In this document: in pieces, positions 1 through 9,516 of the stretch
How positions within the stretch are numbered: position 1 is the stretch's first letter
How the letters are laid out: every line of letters starts with the position of its first letter
NCBI GenBank assembly: GCA_021768085.1
Contig: JAETOJ010000007.1
Coordinates: 62,001 to 126,000 of the forward strand
From: Bacillota bacterium
Lineage (GTDB): Bacteria; Bacillota; Clostridia; Oscillospirales; Oscillospiraceae
DNA length: 64,000 nucleotides
Direction of reading: 5' to 3'
The notes under the pieces: model-generated
Seen by the model: the letters and a program-made list of their open reading frames with translations, nothing else
Database searches by the model: none
Told to the model about the DNA's origin: nothing
Position numbers and translations under genes: made by a program

Positions 1-2
1 AA

Positions 3-836
3 GATCAGCAGGCGGATAACCTGGCCGGCCTCTCCGCGCTACTGACGGGAGAAGGCGCGGACGTGTATTTCCTCCAGGAGGTAGACACCAACTCCAGCCG
101 CACCCGCGGCGTGGATCAGAGCGCCGTCTATCGGGACATCCTCAGCTTGGGCGGTGTGGACGGAGCCGGGCCCTACTCCAGCTCCCACGCCCTGAACTAC
201 TCCTGCGACTTCGTGCCCTTCCCCTGGCCCCCCCTGGGCAAGGTGCACAGCGGCTTGCAGACCCTCAGCCGGTTTAAGGTGGACAAGGCGGAACGGGTGG
301 CCCTACCCTGCCCCTTCTCCTGGCCGGTGTCCACCGCCAATTTGAAGCGGTGCCTGCTGGTGAGCTACGTGCCCCTGGAGGGGACGGACAGGGAGCTGGT
401 GCTGGTAAACCTCCACCTGGAGGCCTACGACGACGGCGAGGGCAAGGCCGCCCAGACCAAGGTGCTGCTGGACTTGCTCACCGCCGAGTACGAAAAGGGC
501 AACTACGTCATCGCGGGAGGCGACTTCAACCAGACCTTCCCCGGGGCGCTGGACGCCTTCCCCATGCAGGATCCGGATCTGTGGACGCCGGGGGTGCTGG
601 AGGACAGCATCCTGCCGGAGGGCTGGCAGTTCGCCTGCGACCTGTCCGTGCCCTCCTGCCGCCTGCTGAACCACCCCTATGACCCCGACCCCGCGGGCAA
701 CCAGTTTTACGTCATCGACGGCTTTATCCTGTCCCCCAACGTGGAGCTGGACAGCGTGGAGACGCTGGACGAGCAGTTCCAGTACACCGATCACAACCCG
801 GTATCCCTCCGGGTGACCCTGCGGGACGGGCAGTAA
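3..836 (+). CDS. endonuclease/exonuclease/phosphatase family protein (5' truncated by window edge)
   Basis: Open frame continues upstream of the GTG at 63 to the window start (DQQADNLAGLSALLTGEGADVYFLQEVDTNSSRT); EEP motifs FLQEVD, GGDFNQ and YTDHNPV. Confidence 0.85.
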   Translation, partial: DQQADNLAGLSALLTGEGADVYFLQEVDTNSSRTRGVDQSAVYRDILSLGGVDGAGPYSSSHALNYSCDFVPFPWPPLGKVHSGLQTLSRFKVDKAERVALPCPFSWPVSTANLKRCLLVSYVPLEGTDRELVLVNLHLEAYDDGEGKAAQTKVLLDLLTAEYEKGNYVIAGGDFNQTFPGALDAFPMQDPDLWTPGVLEDSILPEGWQFACDLSVPSCRLLNHPYDPDPAGNQFYVIDGFILSPNVELDSVETLDEQFQYTDHNPVSLRVTLRDGQ

Positions 837-894
837 TCCTGTCCCTGTCCTGCGGGCGCGATCCATCCTAAATCATAGAAAGAGGGAATTTCCC

Positions 895-1905
895 ATGACA
901 CAGGTTACTCTGGGCCGCACCGGGCTCACCGTCAACAAAAACGGCTTCGGCGCCCTGCCCATCCAGCGGATCTCCCGGGAGGAGGCGGCCTATCTGCTCC
1001 GGAAGGCCCTGGACAACGGGATCAACTTCTTCGACACCGCCCGGGCCTACACCGACAGCGAGGAAAAGATCGGCTATGCCCTGTCCGGAGTCCGGGATCG
1101 GTTCGTCCTGGCCACCAAGACAGCGGCGTGCACCGCCGAGGGCTTCTGGGCCGACCTCCACGCCAGCCTGAACAACCTGTGCACCGACCACGTGGATCTG
1201 CTCCAGTTCCACAACCCGGACTTCTGCCCCCGACCTGGGGACGGCACCGGCCTGTACGAGGCCATGGAGCAGGCCCGGGAGCAGGGCAAGATCCGCTTCA
1301 TCGGCCTGACCAACCACCGGCTGGCGGTGGCCCGGGAGGCGCTGGAGTCCGGTCTGTATGACACCCTCCAGTTCCCTTTTAGCTACTTGGCCGCCCCAGA
1401 GGAGATCCGGTTGGCCCAGGACTGCGGCCGGCTGGGGGTGGGCTTCATCTCCATGAAGGCCCTGTCCGGGGGGCTGATCACCAACTCCGCCGCAGCCTAT
1501 GCCTTCCAGGCCCAATTCCCCAACGTGCTGCCCATCTGGGGGATCCAGCGGGAGCGGGAGCTGGACGAGTTTTTATCCTACCAGGACAATCCGCCGGCCC
1601 TGACCGGGGAGCTCCAGGCGGTCATTGACCGGGATCGGGGGGAACTGGCCGGGGACTTCTGCCGGGGGTGCGGCTACTGCCTGCCCTGTCCCGCGGGGAT
1701 CGACATACCCAACTGCGCCCGGATGTCCCTGCTGCTGCGGCGAGCCCCGGCGGAGGGCAGCCTGACCCCGGAGTGGCAGGAGAAAATGGCCCGCATCGAC
1801 CAGTGCGTCCACTGTAACCACTGCGCCAGCCATTGCCCCTACGGGCTGGACACCCCGGAGCTGCTGCGGCGCAACTATGAGGACTACAAGACCTTTTTGA
1901 GCTGA
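895..1905 (+). CDS. aldo/keto reductase with C-terminal 4Fe-4S ferredoxin-like domain
   Basis: AKR motifs (GFGALPIQRIS, FFDTARAYTDSEEKIG, HVDLLQFHNPD) plus CGYCLPCPAGIDIP and CVHCNHCASHCPYG cysteine clusters. Confidence 0.92.
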   Translation: MTQVTLGRTGLTVNKNGFGALPIQRISREEAAYLLRKALDNGINFFDTARAYTDSEEKIGYALSGVRDRFVLATKTAACTAEGFWADLHASLNNLCTDHVDLLQFHNPDFCPRPGDGTGLYEAMEQAREQGKIRFIGLTNHRLAVAREALESGLYDTLQFPFSYLAAPEEIRLAQDCGRLGVGFISMKALSGGLITNSAAAYAFQAQFPNVLPIWGIQRERELDEFLSYQDNPPALTGELQAVIDRDRGELAGDFCRGCGYCLPCPAGIDIPNCARMSLLLRRAPAEGSLTPEWQEKMARIDQCVHCNHCASHCPYGLDTPELLRRNYEDYKTFLS

Positions 1906-1926
1906 TCTTTTTCTCAGCGGCCAGTA

Positions 1927-1955
1927 TTGAATATTCAATTCACCCATGTTATAAT
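1927..1955 (+). promoter_or_regulatory. promoter TTGAAT-17-TATAAT overlapping 14-bp palindrome ATTGAATATTCAAT (1926..1939)
   Basis: Direct reading; lies upstream of the V4R gene at 2026. Confidence 0.6.
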
Positions 1956-2025
1956 ACCAGCACATTCTATCTTTTCCCGTGCTCGGGCCGATGTTGAACA
2001 AATCTCAGCTAAAGGGGACTATTCC

Positions 2026-2571
2026 ATGGGAAACGGTCATATTTTTTCCGATAAGGAGAATTTCAGCCTGTCAGATTACGTAAAACCGCATAAGAGCGGC
2101 CGAGAAAACCTGGGGCCGGAGCTGCCCGTAGCTATTTACCGTCTGTTGGAGTACTCTCTCCGGGAGGAGCTGGCCCAGCGCCTGGGCAAGGAGGAGCAGA
2201 TCGAGATCTTCCGGGGCGCAGGCTTCCGGGCCGGGACATTTTTCGCGGATCACTATCTGGACTTGACCTTGGAGTTCTCCGATTTTATCGCCCAGCTTCA
2301 ACGGAAGTTGGAGGAGATGAAGATCGGCGTGCTCCGTGTGGAGGAGACGGACGAGCGCACTGGGAACATGGTGTTTACCATGTCGGAGGACGCGGACTGC
2401 GCCGGCCTGCCCATGCTGGGGGAGACCGTGTGCAATTACGATGAAGGGTTCCTGGCCGGGCTGCTCACCGCCTACACCAAGCGGCCCTACAGCGCGGTGG
2501 AAGTCAACTGCTGGGCCACCGGCGACCGGGTATGCCGCTTCCAGGCGGCGGTACAGAACAAGGAAGGGTAA
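2026..2571 (+). CDS. V4R (4-vinyl reductase-like) domain protein
   Basis: ORF with ATG at 2026; C-terminal small-molecule-binding signature VCNYDEGFLAGLLTAYTKRPYSAVEVNCWATGDRVCRFQ. Confidence 0.75.
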   Translation: MGNGHIFSDKENFSLSDYVKPHKSGRENLGPELPVAIYRLLEYSLREELAQRLGKEEQIEIFRGAGFRAGTFFADHYLDLTLEFSDFIAQLQRKLEEMKIGVLRVEETDERTGNMVFTMSEDADCAGLPMLGETVCNYDEGFLAGLLTAYTKRPYSAVEVNCWATGDRVCRFQAAVQNKEG

Positions 2572-2580
2572 GGAACCAAA

Positions 2581-3927
2581 ATGGATCTGGAAATGAAGGA
2601 CAACAAGCGGCCGGAGCAGGATCCGGCGGATCAGCCCGGGGCGGGGAGTGCGCAGGGCGGCGGGACGCTAAGCGTGGAGGAGAGCTGCCGGAGGCTGACG
2701 CAATATCTGGAGGATACCCTGACCGACGTGTCCCACGCGCGGCTGGAGACGGCGGGGCTGGCGGAGCCGTGCCGGGAGCTGGGAGAGGCGCTGCGCTCCT
2801 TCCACGCCCTGGCGGAGGAGCTGGTGGACTACTCCACCCAGCTGTCCAAGGGCGGCCTGGATCAGGAATTCCCCACCAGCGACAGCTGCCTGTACGGGGG
2901 TCTGAAAAACCTCCACGCCAACCTGAAGCACCTCACCTGGCAGGCGGGGCAGGTGGCCAAGGGGGACTACTCCCAGCACGTGTCCCACCTGGGATCCTTC
3001 TCCGAGGCGTTCAACGAGATGACCCGCCAGCTGGACGAGCGCCGCACCCAGCTCCAGGAGGAGATCCGCCGCGCCCAGCGCCGGGCGGAGATCATCGACA
3101 GCTATACCGAGATGCTGGTGGATCTGCTGAGCCAGCGGGACGAGTGGCTGCTCATTGTGGACTGGGAGACCAGGGAAGTGGTTCACTGCAACAAGCGGCC
3201 CCAGGACGGCGGGCAGGACAAGTCGTTCTGCGAGAGCTGCAAGCACCGCCTGCCCATCCAGTCCAAGCTGCTGGAGTGGGACAACGCGGAGCGGTACAAG
3301 ATCTGGGAGCTGGAGGAAAAGGCCCGGGGCGCCTGCTACCGGGTGATCTCCTTCCCCATTGAGTGGCGGGAGCGGACGTCCTGCGTCCACATCGTCATGG
3401 ACGTGACCAGCGAGAAGATGAACGCCCGCCACCTCAACGCCCAGATCTATCATGACACGGACACCGGCATCCGCAACGGCAAGTTCCTGGAGGAGTTCAT
3501 GGAGCAGACCCTCCGGGAGAAGCAGGACGTCACCTTGTGCTACCTGGATCTGGAGGGCGTGGATGGGATCAATGAGACCTATGGCCAGAAGGTGGGGGAC
3601 GCCTATATCCAGAACTTTGTGGAGATCGTCCGCAAGAACTTCCGCAGCGGGGACACCTTCGCCCGGCTCAAGGACGACAAATTCTGCCTGGTGCTCACCG
3701 GCAACGTGAAGCACCTCATCGAGCGGAAGATGGCGGAGATTCTCACCATTTTCCAGCGGGACGACGACCGGATCTTCTGCCACCGCTGCAATTTCAAGTA
3801 CGCCATCCTCGAGGTGGTGGGGGAGGAGAACACCAAGACCCTGCAGGAGCTGCTGTCCAGCGCCGAGGCCGTCATTCGGCGGAAGAAGCGCAAGCGCTCC
3901 TCCTCCCTGGATCTGATGGACTGGTGA
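2581..3927 (+). CDS. PAS/HAMP-like sensor with degenerate GGDEF domain
   Basis: YHDTDTGIRNGKFLEEF...VTLCYLDLEGVDGINETYG...FARLKDDKFCLVL follows the GGDEF fold, but the GG[DE]EF motif is replaced by LKDDKF. Confidence 0.8.
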   Translation: MDLEMKDNKRPEQDPADQPGAGSAQGGGTLSVEESCRRLTQYLEDTLTDVSHARLETAGLAEPCRELGEALRSFHALAEELVDYSTQLSKGGLDQEFPTSDSCLYGGLKNLHANLKHLTWQAGQVAKGDYSQHVSHLGSFSEAFNEMTRQLDERRTQLQEEIRRAQRRAEIIDSYTEMLVDLLSQRDEWLLIVDWETREVVHCNKRPQDGGQDKSFCESCKHRLPIQSKLLEWDNAERYKIWELEEKARGACYRVISFPIEWRERTSCVHIVMDVTSEKMNARHLNAQIYHDTDTGIRNGKFLEEFMEQTLREKQDVTLCYLDLEGVDGINETYGQKVGDAYIQNFVEIVRKNFRSGDTFARLKDDKFCLVLTGNVKHLIERKMAEILTIFQRDDDRIFCHRCNFKYAILEVVGEENTKTLQELLSSAEAVIRRKKRKRSSSLDLMDW

Positions 3928-3954
3928 GCCGGCTCGTATCAAAGACAAACGATC

Positions 3955-3993
3955 AAGGCCGCGGAAGAATCTTCCTGATTCTTCCGCGGCCTT
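3955..3993. terminator. bidirectional hairpin between convergent genes
   Basis: 17-bp perfect stem AAGGCCGCGGAAGAATC / GATTCTTCCGCGGCCTT, 5-nt loop. Confidence 0.75.
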
Positions 3994-4014
3994 GCCGTTC
4001 ATTCTGGCGCTGGG

Positions 4015-6762
4015 TTACTCCTCCTGATGGAAGGACGGCCCGTCCTGGGACATGGCGTCCCCCTCAAAGGGCAGCTCGTCGGGGACTGCGGGGGTCATGT
4101 TCTGCCGGTACTGCATCTCCGCCCACTGCTCCTTGGTGATGAGCAACTGCCGGGGCTTGGAGCCCTCGAAGGGCCCCACCACGCCCTTTTCCTCCATCTG
4201 ATCCACCAGCCGGGCGGCCCGGCCGTAGCCCAGCTTGAGCCGCCGCTGGAGCATGGACACGGAAGCCTGCCCCACCTCCAGCACCACGTCGATGGCGGCG
4301 GGGAGCAGCTCGTCGAAGTCCTCCGCGGCCCCGGCGCTGGGGTCGGCGCCGCCCACGCCTTTGGCGGCCTTGTCCTTGTCCTCGGCGTTCTTCTCGATCT
4401 CGTGCATCACCGCCTCGTCATATCGGGCGGAGGCGCCCTCCTTGATAAACTCCACTACGTTGGCCACCTCCTCCTCGGAGATGAAGCAGCCCTGTACGCG
4501 GAGCTTGTCCTGGCCCAGAGGGGCGTACAGCATATCCCCCTTGCCCACCAGCTTTTCCGCGCCAGAGGCGTCCAGGATGATTCGGGAGTTCATGGCCGAG
4601 TCCACCGCAAAGGCGATGCGGCTGGGGATGTTGGCCTTCATCAGGCCGGTGATCACGTCCGCCCGGGGGCTCTGGGTGGCGATGACCAGGTGCATTCCGG
4701 AGGCCCGGCCCATCTGGGCCACCCGGCAGATGGACTCCTCCACCTCCTTAGCGGCCACCAGCATCAGATCGGCCAGCTCGTCGATGACCACCACGATCTG
4801 GGGCAGGGGCTCCAGATCGTCCCGTTGGGCGGCGTGCTTGTTGTAGGAGGCCAGATCCTTGGCCCCCACCTCGGAGAATTTTTGGTAACGCTTCATCATC
4901 TCGCTCACCGCCCACTGGAGGGCGCCGGCGGCCTTTTTGGGGTCGGTGACCACCGGGATGAGCAGGTGAGGGATGCCGTTGTAGACGCTGAGCTCCACCA
5001 TCTTGGGATCCACCATGATCAAGCGGACCTCCTCCGGCGTGGCCTTATACAGCAGGGAGATGATCAGCGAGTTGGTGCACACCGATTTGCCCGAGCCGGT
5101 GGTGCCGGCGATGAGCATATGGGGCATTTTGGCGATATTGCCTACCACGCAGTTGCCGGCGATGTCCTTGCCCACGGCGAAGGACACTTTGGAGACGCTG
5201 TCCGCAAAGGCTCGGGAGCCGATGACATCCCGGATACAGACGGGGGAGACCTGCCGGTTGGGCACTTCGATGCCTACGGTGGAGATCTTGTCCGGGATGG
5301 GGGCCACCCGGACGGCAGAGGATCCCAGGGCCAGGGCGATATCGTTGGACAGGTTGGTGATTTTGTTCAGTTTCACCCCCTGATCCAGCTCCAGCTCGTA
5401 CCGGGTGATGGCGGGACCCCGCACTACATTGACAATGTGGGCGCTTACCCCAAAGGACACCAGCGCATCCTGGAGGCGCTGCTGGTTGGCGTGGAGCTCC
5501 CCGTCCACAGCGGCGGAGCCGCCTCCGCTCCCCTGGTTGAGCAGGGTGACAGGCGGGTAGCGGTAGGCAGGGGGATCCTGCTCCATCCCCGCCTCGATCT
5601 CCCGGGCCACCTCCTCTCGAACCTGCTCCTGCTCCACCTCCTTGGATGGCCTGGGCACCGCCGGCTCCCGGATCACGGGCGGGGGTACCGGGTCGGGTTC
5701 CGGCGGGGGGACGGGCGCGGTGTCGGTTGGGATGGGCGTGGGGGCGGGCGGGGGCACCACGTCGGCCGCTGTCACAGGGGGCGGGGCGGCGGGAGAGGGC
5801 CGGGGGGTGCGGGAGGGCTCCCGCATGGGCCGCAGTTCGGGTACGTCCTCATACTCCGGGGGTTCCTCCTCCAGCGGGGCGGGGCGCTCCTTCTGGCCCT
5901 GGCCGGGTATGACCACCCCTGCCACCTTGTCAAAGAGAGACTTTTTCCGCACCGTCGTCACCGGGGTGGTGGGCTGCTTGACCAGCACCGGGCCGTCGTC
6001 CACCGGGATATCGATGGCGGCAGGCTTCCGTCGGCGGGCAGGCTCCGGCTCCCGGGGGGCGGGCCGCTGAGGCCGCTCTTGTTCCGGGTAGTCCTCGGGA
6101 CGGTATTCCGGGCGGCGCTCCCGCTGCTCCCGCAGGTAGTCCAGGATCTGCCCCGGGGTGAGGCACAGGGCGCACAGCGCCGCTGCCGCGGCCAAGGCAA
6201 GCAAGATCACGATGCCGCCAATCTTGGTGAAAGCAAAGCGGCAGGCCATGGCCAGCAGGCCGCTCAGCACGCCGCCGGAGGCGACAGACTTGCCCGACGC
6301 CCACAGCTGACCCAGCAGCTCCAGCGACCACGGGGCCTCCAGGGGGCTGAGGATCAGGTGGATCACCGCCCCGATGAGCACCGGCAGGATCAGTGCCCCG
6401 GCCAGGCGCAGGCGGACGGGCCGCCCCCGGTGGAGGATAAGAATCCACGCCGCCAGCAGCAGCATGGGCGGGGCGATGTAGAAGCCATAGCCGCACAGGC
6501 CCTTCAGCAGATCGCAGAACAGGGCGATAACCGCCCCCTCGCCGGTCTTGAAGTAGCCAATAGCCCCGAACAGGGCCAATAGTAGGCACACCACGCCGCC
6601 GATCTCCCGGCGATAGGGTTTCTTCTGGGGGGCGGACTTCCGGGTCCCGCTCCGGGAGCCGGATTTGGATTGCGTTCCACCGCTTCGCCTGCCGCCGGAT
6701 TTAGAGGCGGACTGGGAGCGGCTGCCGCCGGAGGCGGCGGGTTTCTTTTGTGTGGACGCCAT
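4015..6762 (-). CDS. ftsK: DNA translocase FtsK/SpoIIIE
   Basis: N-terminal TM segments, Pro-rich linker, GTTGSGKSVCTNSLI Walker A, VVVIDELADLMLVA, C-terminal gamma-like winged helix. Confidence 0.96.
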   Translation of the reverse strand: MASTQKKPAASGGSRSQSASKSGGRRSGGTQSKSGSRSGTRKSAPQKKPYRREIGGVVCLLLALFGAIGYFKTGEGAVIALFCDLLKGLCGYGFYIAPPMLLLAAWILILHRGRPVRLRLAGALILPVLIGAVIHLILSPLEAPWSLELLGQLWASGKSVASGGVLSGLLAMACRFAFTKIGGIVILLALAAAAALCALCLTPGQILDYLREQRERRPEYRPEDYPEQERPQRPAPREPEPARRRKPAAIDIPVDDGPVLVKQPTTPVTTVRKKSLFDKVAGVVIPGQGQKERPAPLEEEPPEYEDVPELRPMREPSRTPRPSPAAPPPVTAADVVPPPAPTPIPTDTAPVPPPEPDPVPPPVIREPAVPRPSKEVEQEQVREEVAREIEAGMEQDPPAYRYPPVTLLNQGSGGGSAAVDGELHANQQRLQDALVSFGVSAHIVNVVRGPAITRYELELDQGVKLNKITNLSNDIALALGSSAVRVAPIPDKISTVGIEVPNRQVSPVCIRDVIGSRAFADSVSKVSFAVGKDIAGNCVVGNIAKMPHMLIAGTTGSGKSVCTNSLIISLLYKATPEEVRLIMVDPKMVELSVYNGIPHLLIPVVTDPKKAAGALQWAVSEMMKRYQKFSEVGAKDLASYNKHAAQRDDLEPLPQIVVVIDELADLMLVAAKEVEESICRVAQMGRASGMHLVIATQSPRADVITGLMKANIPSRIAFAVDSAMNSRIILDASGAEKLVGKGDMLYAPLGQDKLRVQGCFISEEEVANVVEFIKEGASARYDEAVMHEIEKNAEDKDKAAKGVGGADPSAGAAEDFDELLPAAIDVVLEVGQASVSMLQRRLKLGYGRAARLVDQMEEKGVVGPFEGSKPRQLLITKEQWAEMQYRQNMTPAVPDELPFEGDAMSQDGPSFHQEE

Positions 6763-6780
6763 GGGGAACCTCCCATCTCT

Positions 6781-7632
6781 TTATGCCGCAGGGGTGTAGA
6801 GGAAGCTGGCAATGAGGGCGATGACGCCTACGATCCAGCAATAATAGGCGAAGCGGCCAAACTTGCCCTTGTCTGCCAGCAGCTTCACCAGACGGATGGA
6901 GAAATAGCCCACCACCCCGGCGATGACCATGCCGGTGAGGTACATAGGCAACCGCTCAGTGTCGATGCCGCCGTCGCCCACCACCTTGACCACCTTCAGC
7001 AGGGTGGCGCCCAGCACGGCCGGTAGAGACATGAGGAAGGAGAAGCGCACGGCGAAGTTCCGGTCGAAGCCCAGGGCCATGCCGGCGGAGATGGTGGTGC
7101 CCGAGCGGGACAGGCCGGGGATGGTGGCCAGCCCCTGGGCCGCTCCCACCAGCAGCACGTCCTTCACCGTGGCGGTACGCACGTTCTTGCGCCCGCCGCC
7201 GTACCGGTCGGACAGGAACAGGATGCAGCCGGTGACCAGCAGCATCACGGACACAAACACCGGGTTGGCCCCCAGATCTTCCACCAGCCCCTCGATGGGC
7301 AGGATGAGGAACAGGGGTAGGGTGGCCAGGATGATCAGCAGTACCAGCCGCCGCCCCTCGGGGGGGTTGCCCCGGGGCTGCTCCCGGGAGAACAGGGCGG
7401 CAATCCCCCGGAAAAACTCCGTGATCATGTCCAGGATATCCCGCCAGTACACCACGCACACGGCGATCAGTGTGGCAAAGTGGAGCAGGATGTTATACAA
7501 GGCGTCCGGCTCCGGCATACCGAAAAAATGCTGGAGCAGGGACAAGTGCCCAGAGCTGGATATGGGCAGGAATTCGGCCACACCCTGCACCACACCCAGC
7601 ACAATCGCCATCCAAAATTTCAATGCAGTCAC
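6781..7632 (-). CDS. uppP: undecaprenyl-diphosphatase
   Basis: GVVQGVAEFLPISSSGHL and GLSRSGTTISAGMALGF. Confidence 0.95.
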   Translation of the reverse strand: MTALKFWMAIVLGVVQGVAEFLPISSSGHLSLLQHFFGMPEPDALYNILLHFATLIAVCVVYWRDILDMITEFFRGIAALFSREQPRGNPPEGRRLVLLIILATLPLFLILPIEGLVEDLGANPVFVSVMLLVTGCILFLSDRYGGGRKNVRTATVKDVLLVGAAQGLATIPGLSRSGTTISAGMALGFDRNFAVRFSFLMSLPAVLGATLLKVVKVVGDGGIDTERLPMYLTGMVIAGVVGYFSIRLVKLLADKGKFGRFAYYCWIVGVIALIASFLYTPAA

Positions 7633-7960
7633 CTCATTCTTTGAACCTGCCGCGGGGGCGGCGGGCCCTGTCCGCCGAATCGGCGCGGGCCTGAATAATT
7701 ATATTAACACAATTCTCCGGGAAATTCCAGAGGGGATCGAAAAGCTGCGGTTCCTGCCCTGATTTTATCACAGGCTCTATGTCCATTCAATGTGATCTCG
7801 CAAAATGATCCCAAATAATCCAAATTGCAAGGCGGCAGCAGCTTCATGGGACTCTTTTCCAAATCGTCCCAAATTCGAGCTAATTTCTCCGAAACAACAG
7901 CTTGACAAGGGCGGAAACTTCCGCTATTGTATAGCCAAAGTATTGGAGAGGGGTTTTCCA

Positions 7961-9451
7961 ATGGTCGATCTGCGTGCCAAGCCCTACTGCCTGTCCTGCT
8001 GGGACACCGCCTGGGTAAAGGCCGTCATCGCGTCCATGTCTGACGAGGAAAAGGCAGGCCAACTGTTATTCTGTGGCAACGCCGCCGAGGGCGGAACGCC
8101 GCAGGAGCTGGTAGAGCAATATCACATCGGCGGCTGTCACTGTGCTGGGCTCCCCTCCCGGCAGGTGCGGGAGCTCAACCGCGCCCTCCAGACCGCTGCC
8201 GACATCCCTCTGTTCCTGGCCTGTGATACGGAGTGCGGCGGCAGCGGCGCGGCCACTGATGGCGCCTACATCGCCAACGGCTGGAAGATCGCGGCCACCG
8301 GACGGCCGCAGTATGCCCGGGAGCTGGGCTTTCTGGCCAATGAGGAGGCCGCCGCCATGGGCAACAACATGGCCTTTGCCCCCCTGTGCTCCCTCCGCCC
8401 CGGCGGGGGGAGCGTCGAAAGCGTCCGGCGGGCCGCCGAGCTGGGGGCGGCCTATGTGGCGGGCGTCCACGATCTGCCAGGCTTTGCCAGCGTGTGTCGC
8501 TCTTGCCCCGATGACGGAGGCGGGACGGCGGTCTGGGAAGAAGTTTACAGGGCCCTGATCGACGCGGGTGTGGACGGCGTGATGGTGGCGGGGGATGGCT
8601 GCGGACAGGATCCGGATTGGCCCCCTGACGGCCTGCTCCGGGGTGGGCTGGGCTTCCGTGGCGTGGTGATCTGCGATACGGCTCCCATGACGGGCGCGGC
8701 CCGGGGGGAGCTGCTGGCCGCGGCCATCAATGGGGGCTGTGATATGCTGCTGTGCTCTGGCGGTGTGGAGGAGGACTTCCAAAGGGTGCTGGCGGCCTGC
8801 CGAGACGGAGCCATCAGCGAGGCGCGGCTCAGCGACGCCCTCACCCGGATTCTGGGCCTGAAGGCCCGCATGGGGCTGAACAAGCGGGCCAGGGCGGCGT
8901 TGGTGCCCTCTGCCGCAACGCTGACCGCCATTCTGGGGGCGCCCAAGTACAAGGCTGCCGCCGAGATGATCACCCGAGACGCCCTCACCCTGGTGCGCCG
9001 CCGGACGCCGGAGCTGCTGCCCCTGACGCCGGAAAAGTACCGGCGGATCCTGCTGGCGGACGTACCCGATCCGGGCGGCGCCGTCCCTTCGGACAATTCC
9101 CCGGCGGAGCTGCTGTGCCAGCGCCTGCGCGACAAGGGGTTTGACGCGGCTGCGGCCCGGATCCTTGGAGAGGGGGGAGGGGATCCAGTTCAGGGGCGGG
9201 ATCTGGTGCTCCTGGTGTCCAATGCGGAGCGCTTTGAATTTGACGAGGAGGGAGTTTGGCCCGTCCCCGGCGTGCCCGCCATCGGGATCAGCGCCGGAGC
9301 GCCCGCCGCCCCGTCGGACGCCCCCGCCCTGGACGCCCTGATCAACGTCTACGACGCCCAGCCCCTTACGCTGGACGTGCTGGTGGAGAAGCTGCTGGCA
9401 GGGCCGGAGGCCTTCCGGGGGAACTGCTTTACAGGAAGCCGCAGCTGTTAA
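7961..9451 (+). CDS. glycoside hydrolase family 3-like protein (atypical)
   Basis: MSDEEKAGQLLF, LRGGLGFRGVVICDTAPM, LSDALTRILGLKARMGL; the usual KHFPGxG segment is not present. Confidence 0.75.
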   Translation: MVDLRAKPYCLSCWDTAWVKAVIASMSDEEKAGQLLFCGNAAEGGTPQELVEQYHIGGCHCAGLPSRQVRELNRALQTAADIPLFLACDTECGGSGAATDGAYIANGWKIAATGRPQYARELGFLANEEAAAMGNNMAFAPLCSLRPGGGSVESVRRAAELGAAYVAGVHDLPGFASVCRSCPDDGGGTAVWEEVYRALIDAGVDGVMVAGDGCGQDPDWPPDGLLRGGLGFRGVVICDTAPMTGAARGELLAAAINGGCDMLLCSGGVEEDFQRVLAACRDGAISEARLSDALTRILGLKARMGLNKRARAALVPSAATLTAILGAPKYKAAAEMITRDALTLVRRRTPELLPLTPEKYRRILLADVPDPGGAVPSDNSPAELLCQRLRDKGFDAAAARILGEGGGDPVQGRDLVLLVSNAERFEFDEEGVWPVPGVPAIGISAGAPAAPSDAPALDALINVYDAQPLTLDVLVEKLLAGPEAFRGNCFTGSRSC

Positions 9452-9468
9452 TAACAATCGGATCAGGA

Positions 9469-9502
9469 ACAGGGAAGGGCCGCGGCCCTTCCCTGTTTTT
9501 TG
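9469..9502. terminator. Rho-independent terminator
   Basis: ACAGGGAAGGGCCG / CGGCCCTTCCCTGT followed by a T-run. Confidence 0.85.
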
Positions 9503-9516
9503 CTGCTTCACCCAGT

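Noticed and set aside
4027-6582. 851-aa ORF on plus strand opposite ftsK
   Set aside because: High-GC mirror ORF; low-complexity His/Gly/Arg translation and no domain signature, while the minus strand encodes FtsK.
8066-9511. 481-aa minus ORF opposite the GH3-like gene
   Set aside because: Antisense artefact with Arg/Gly/Gln-rich low-complexity sequence.
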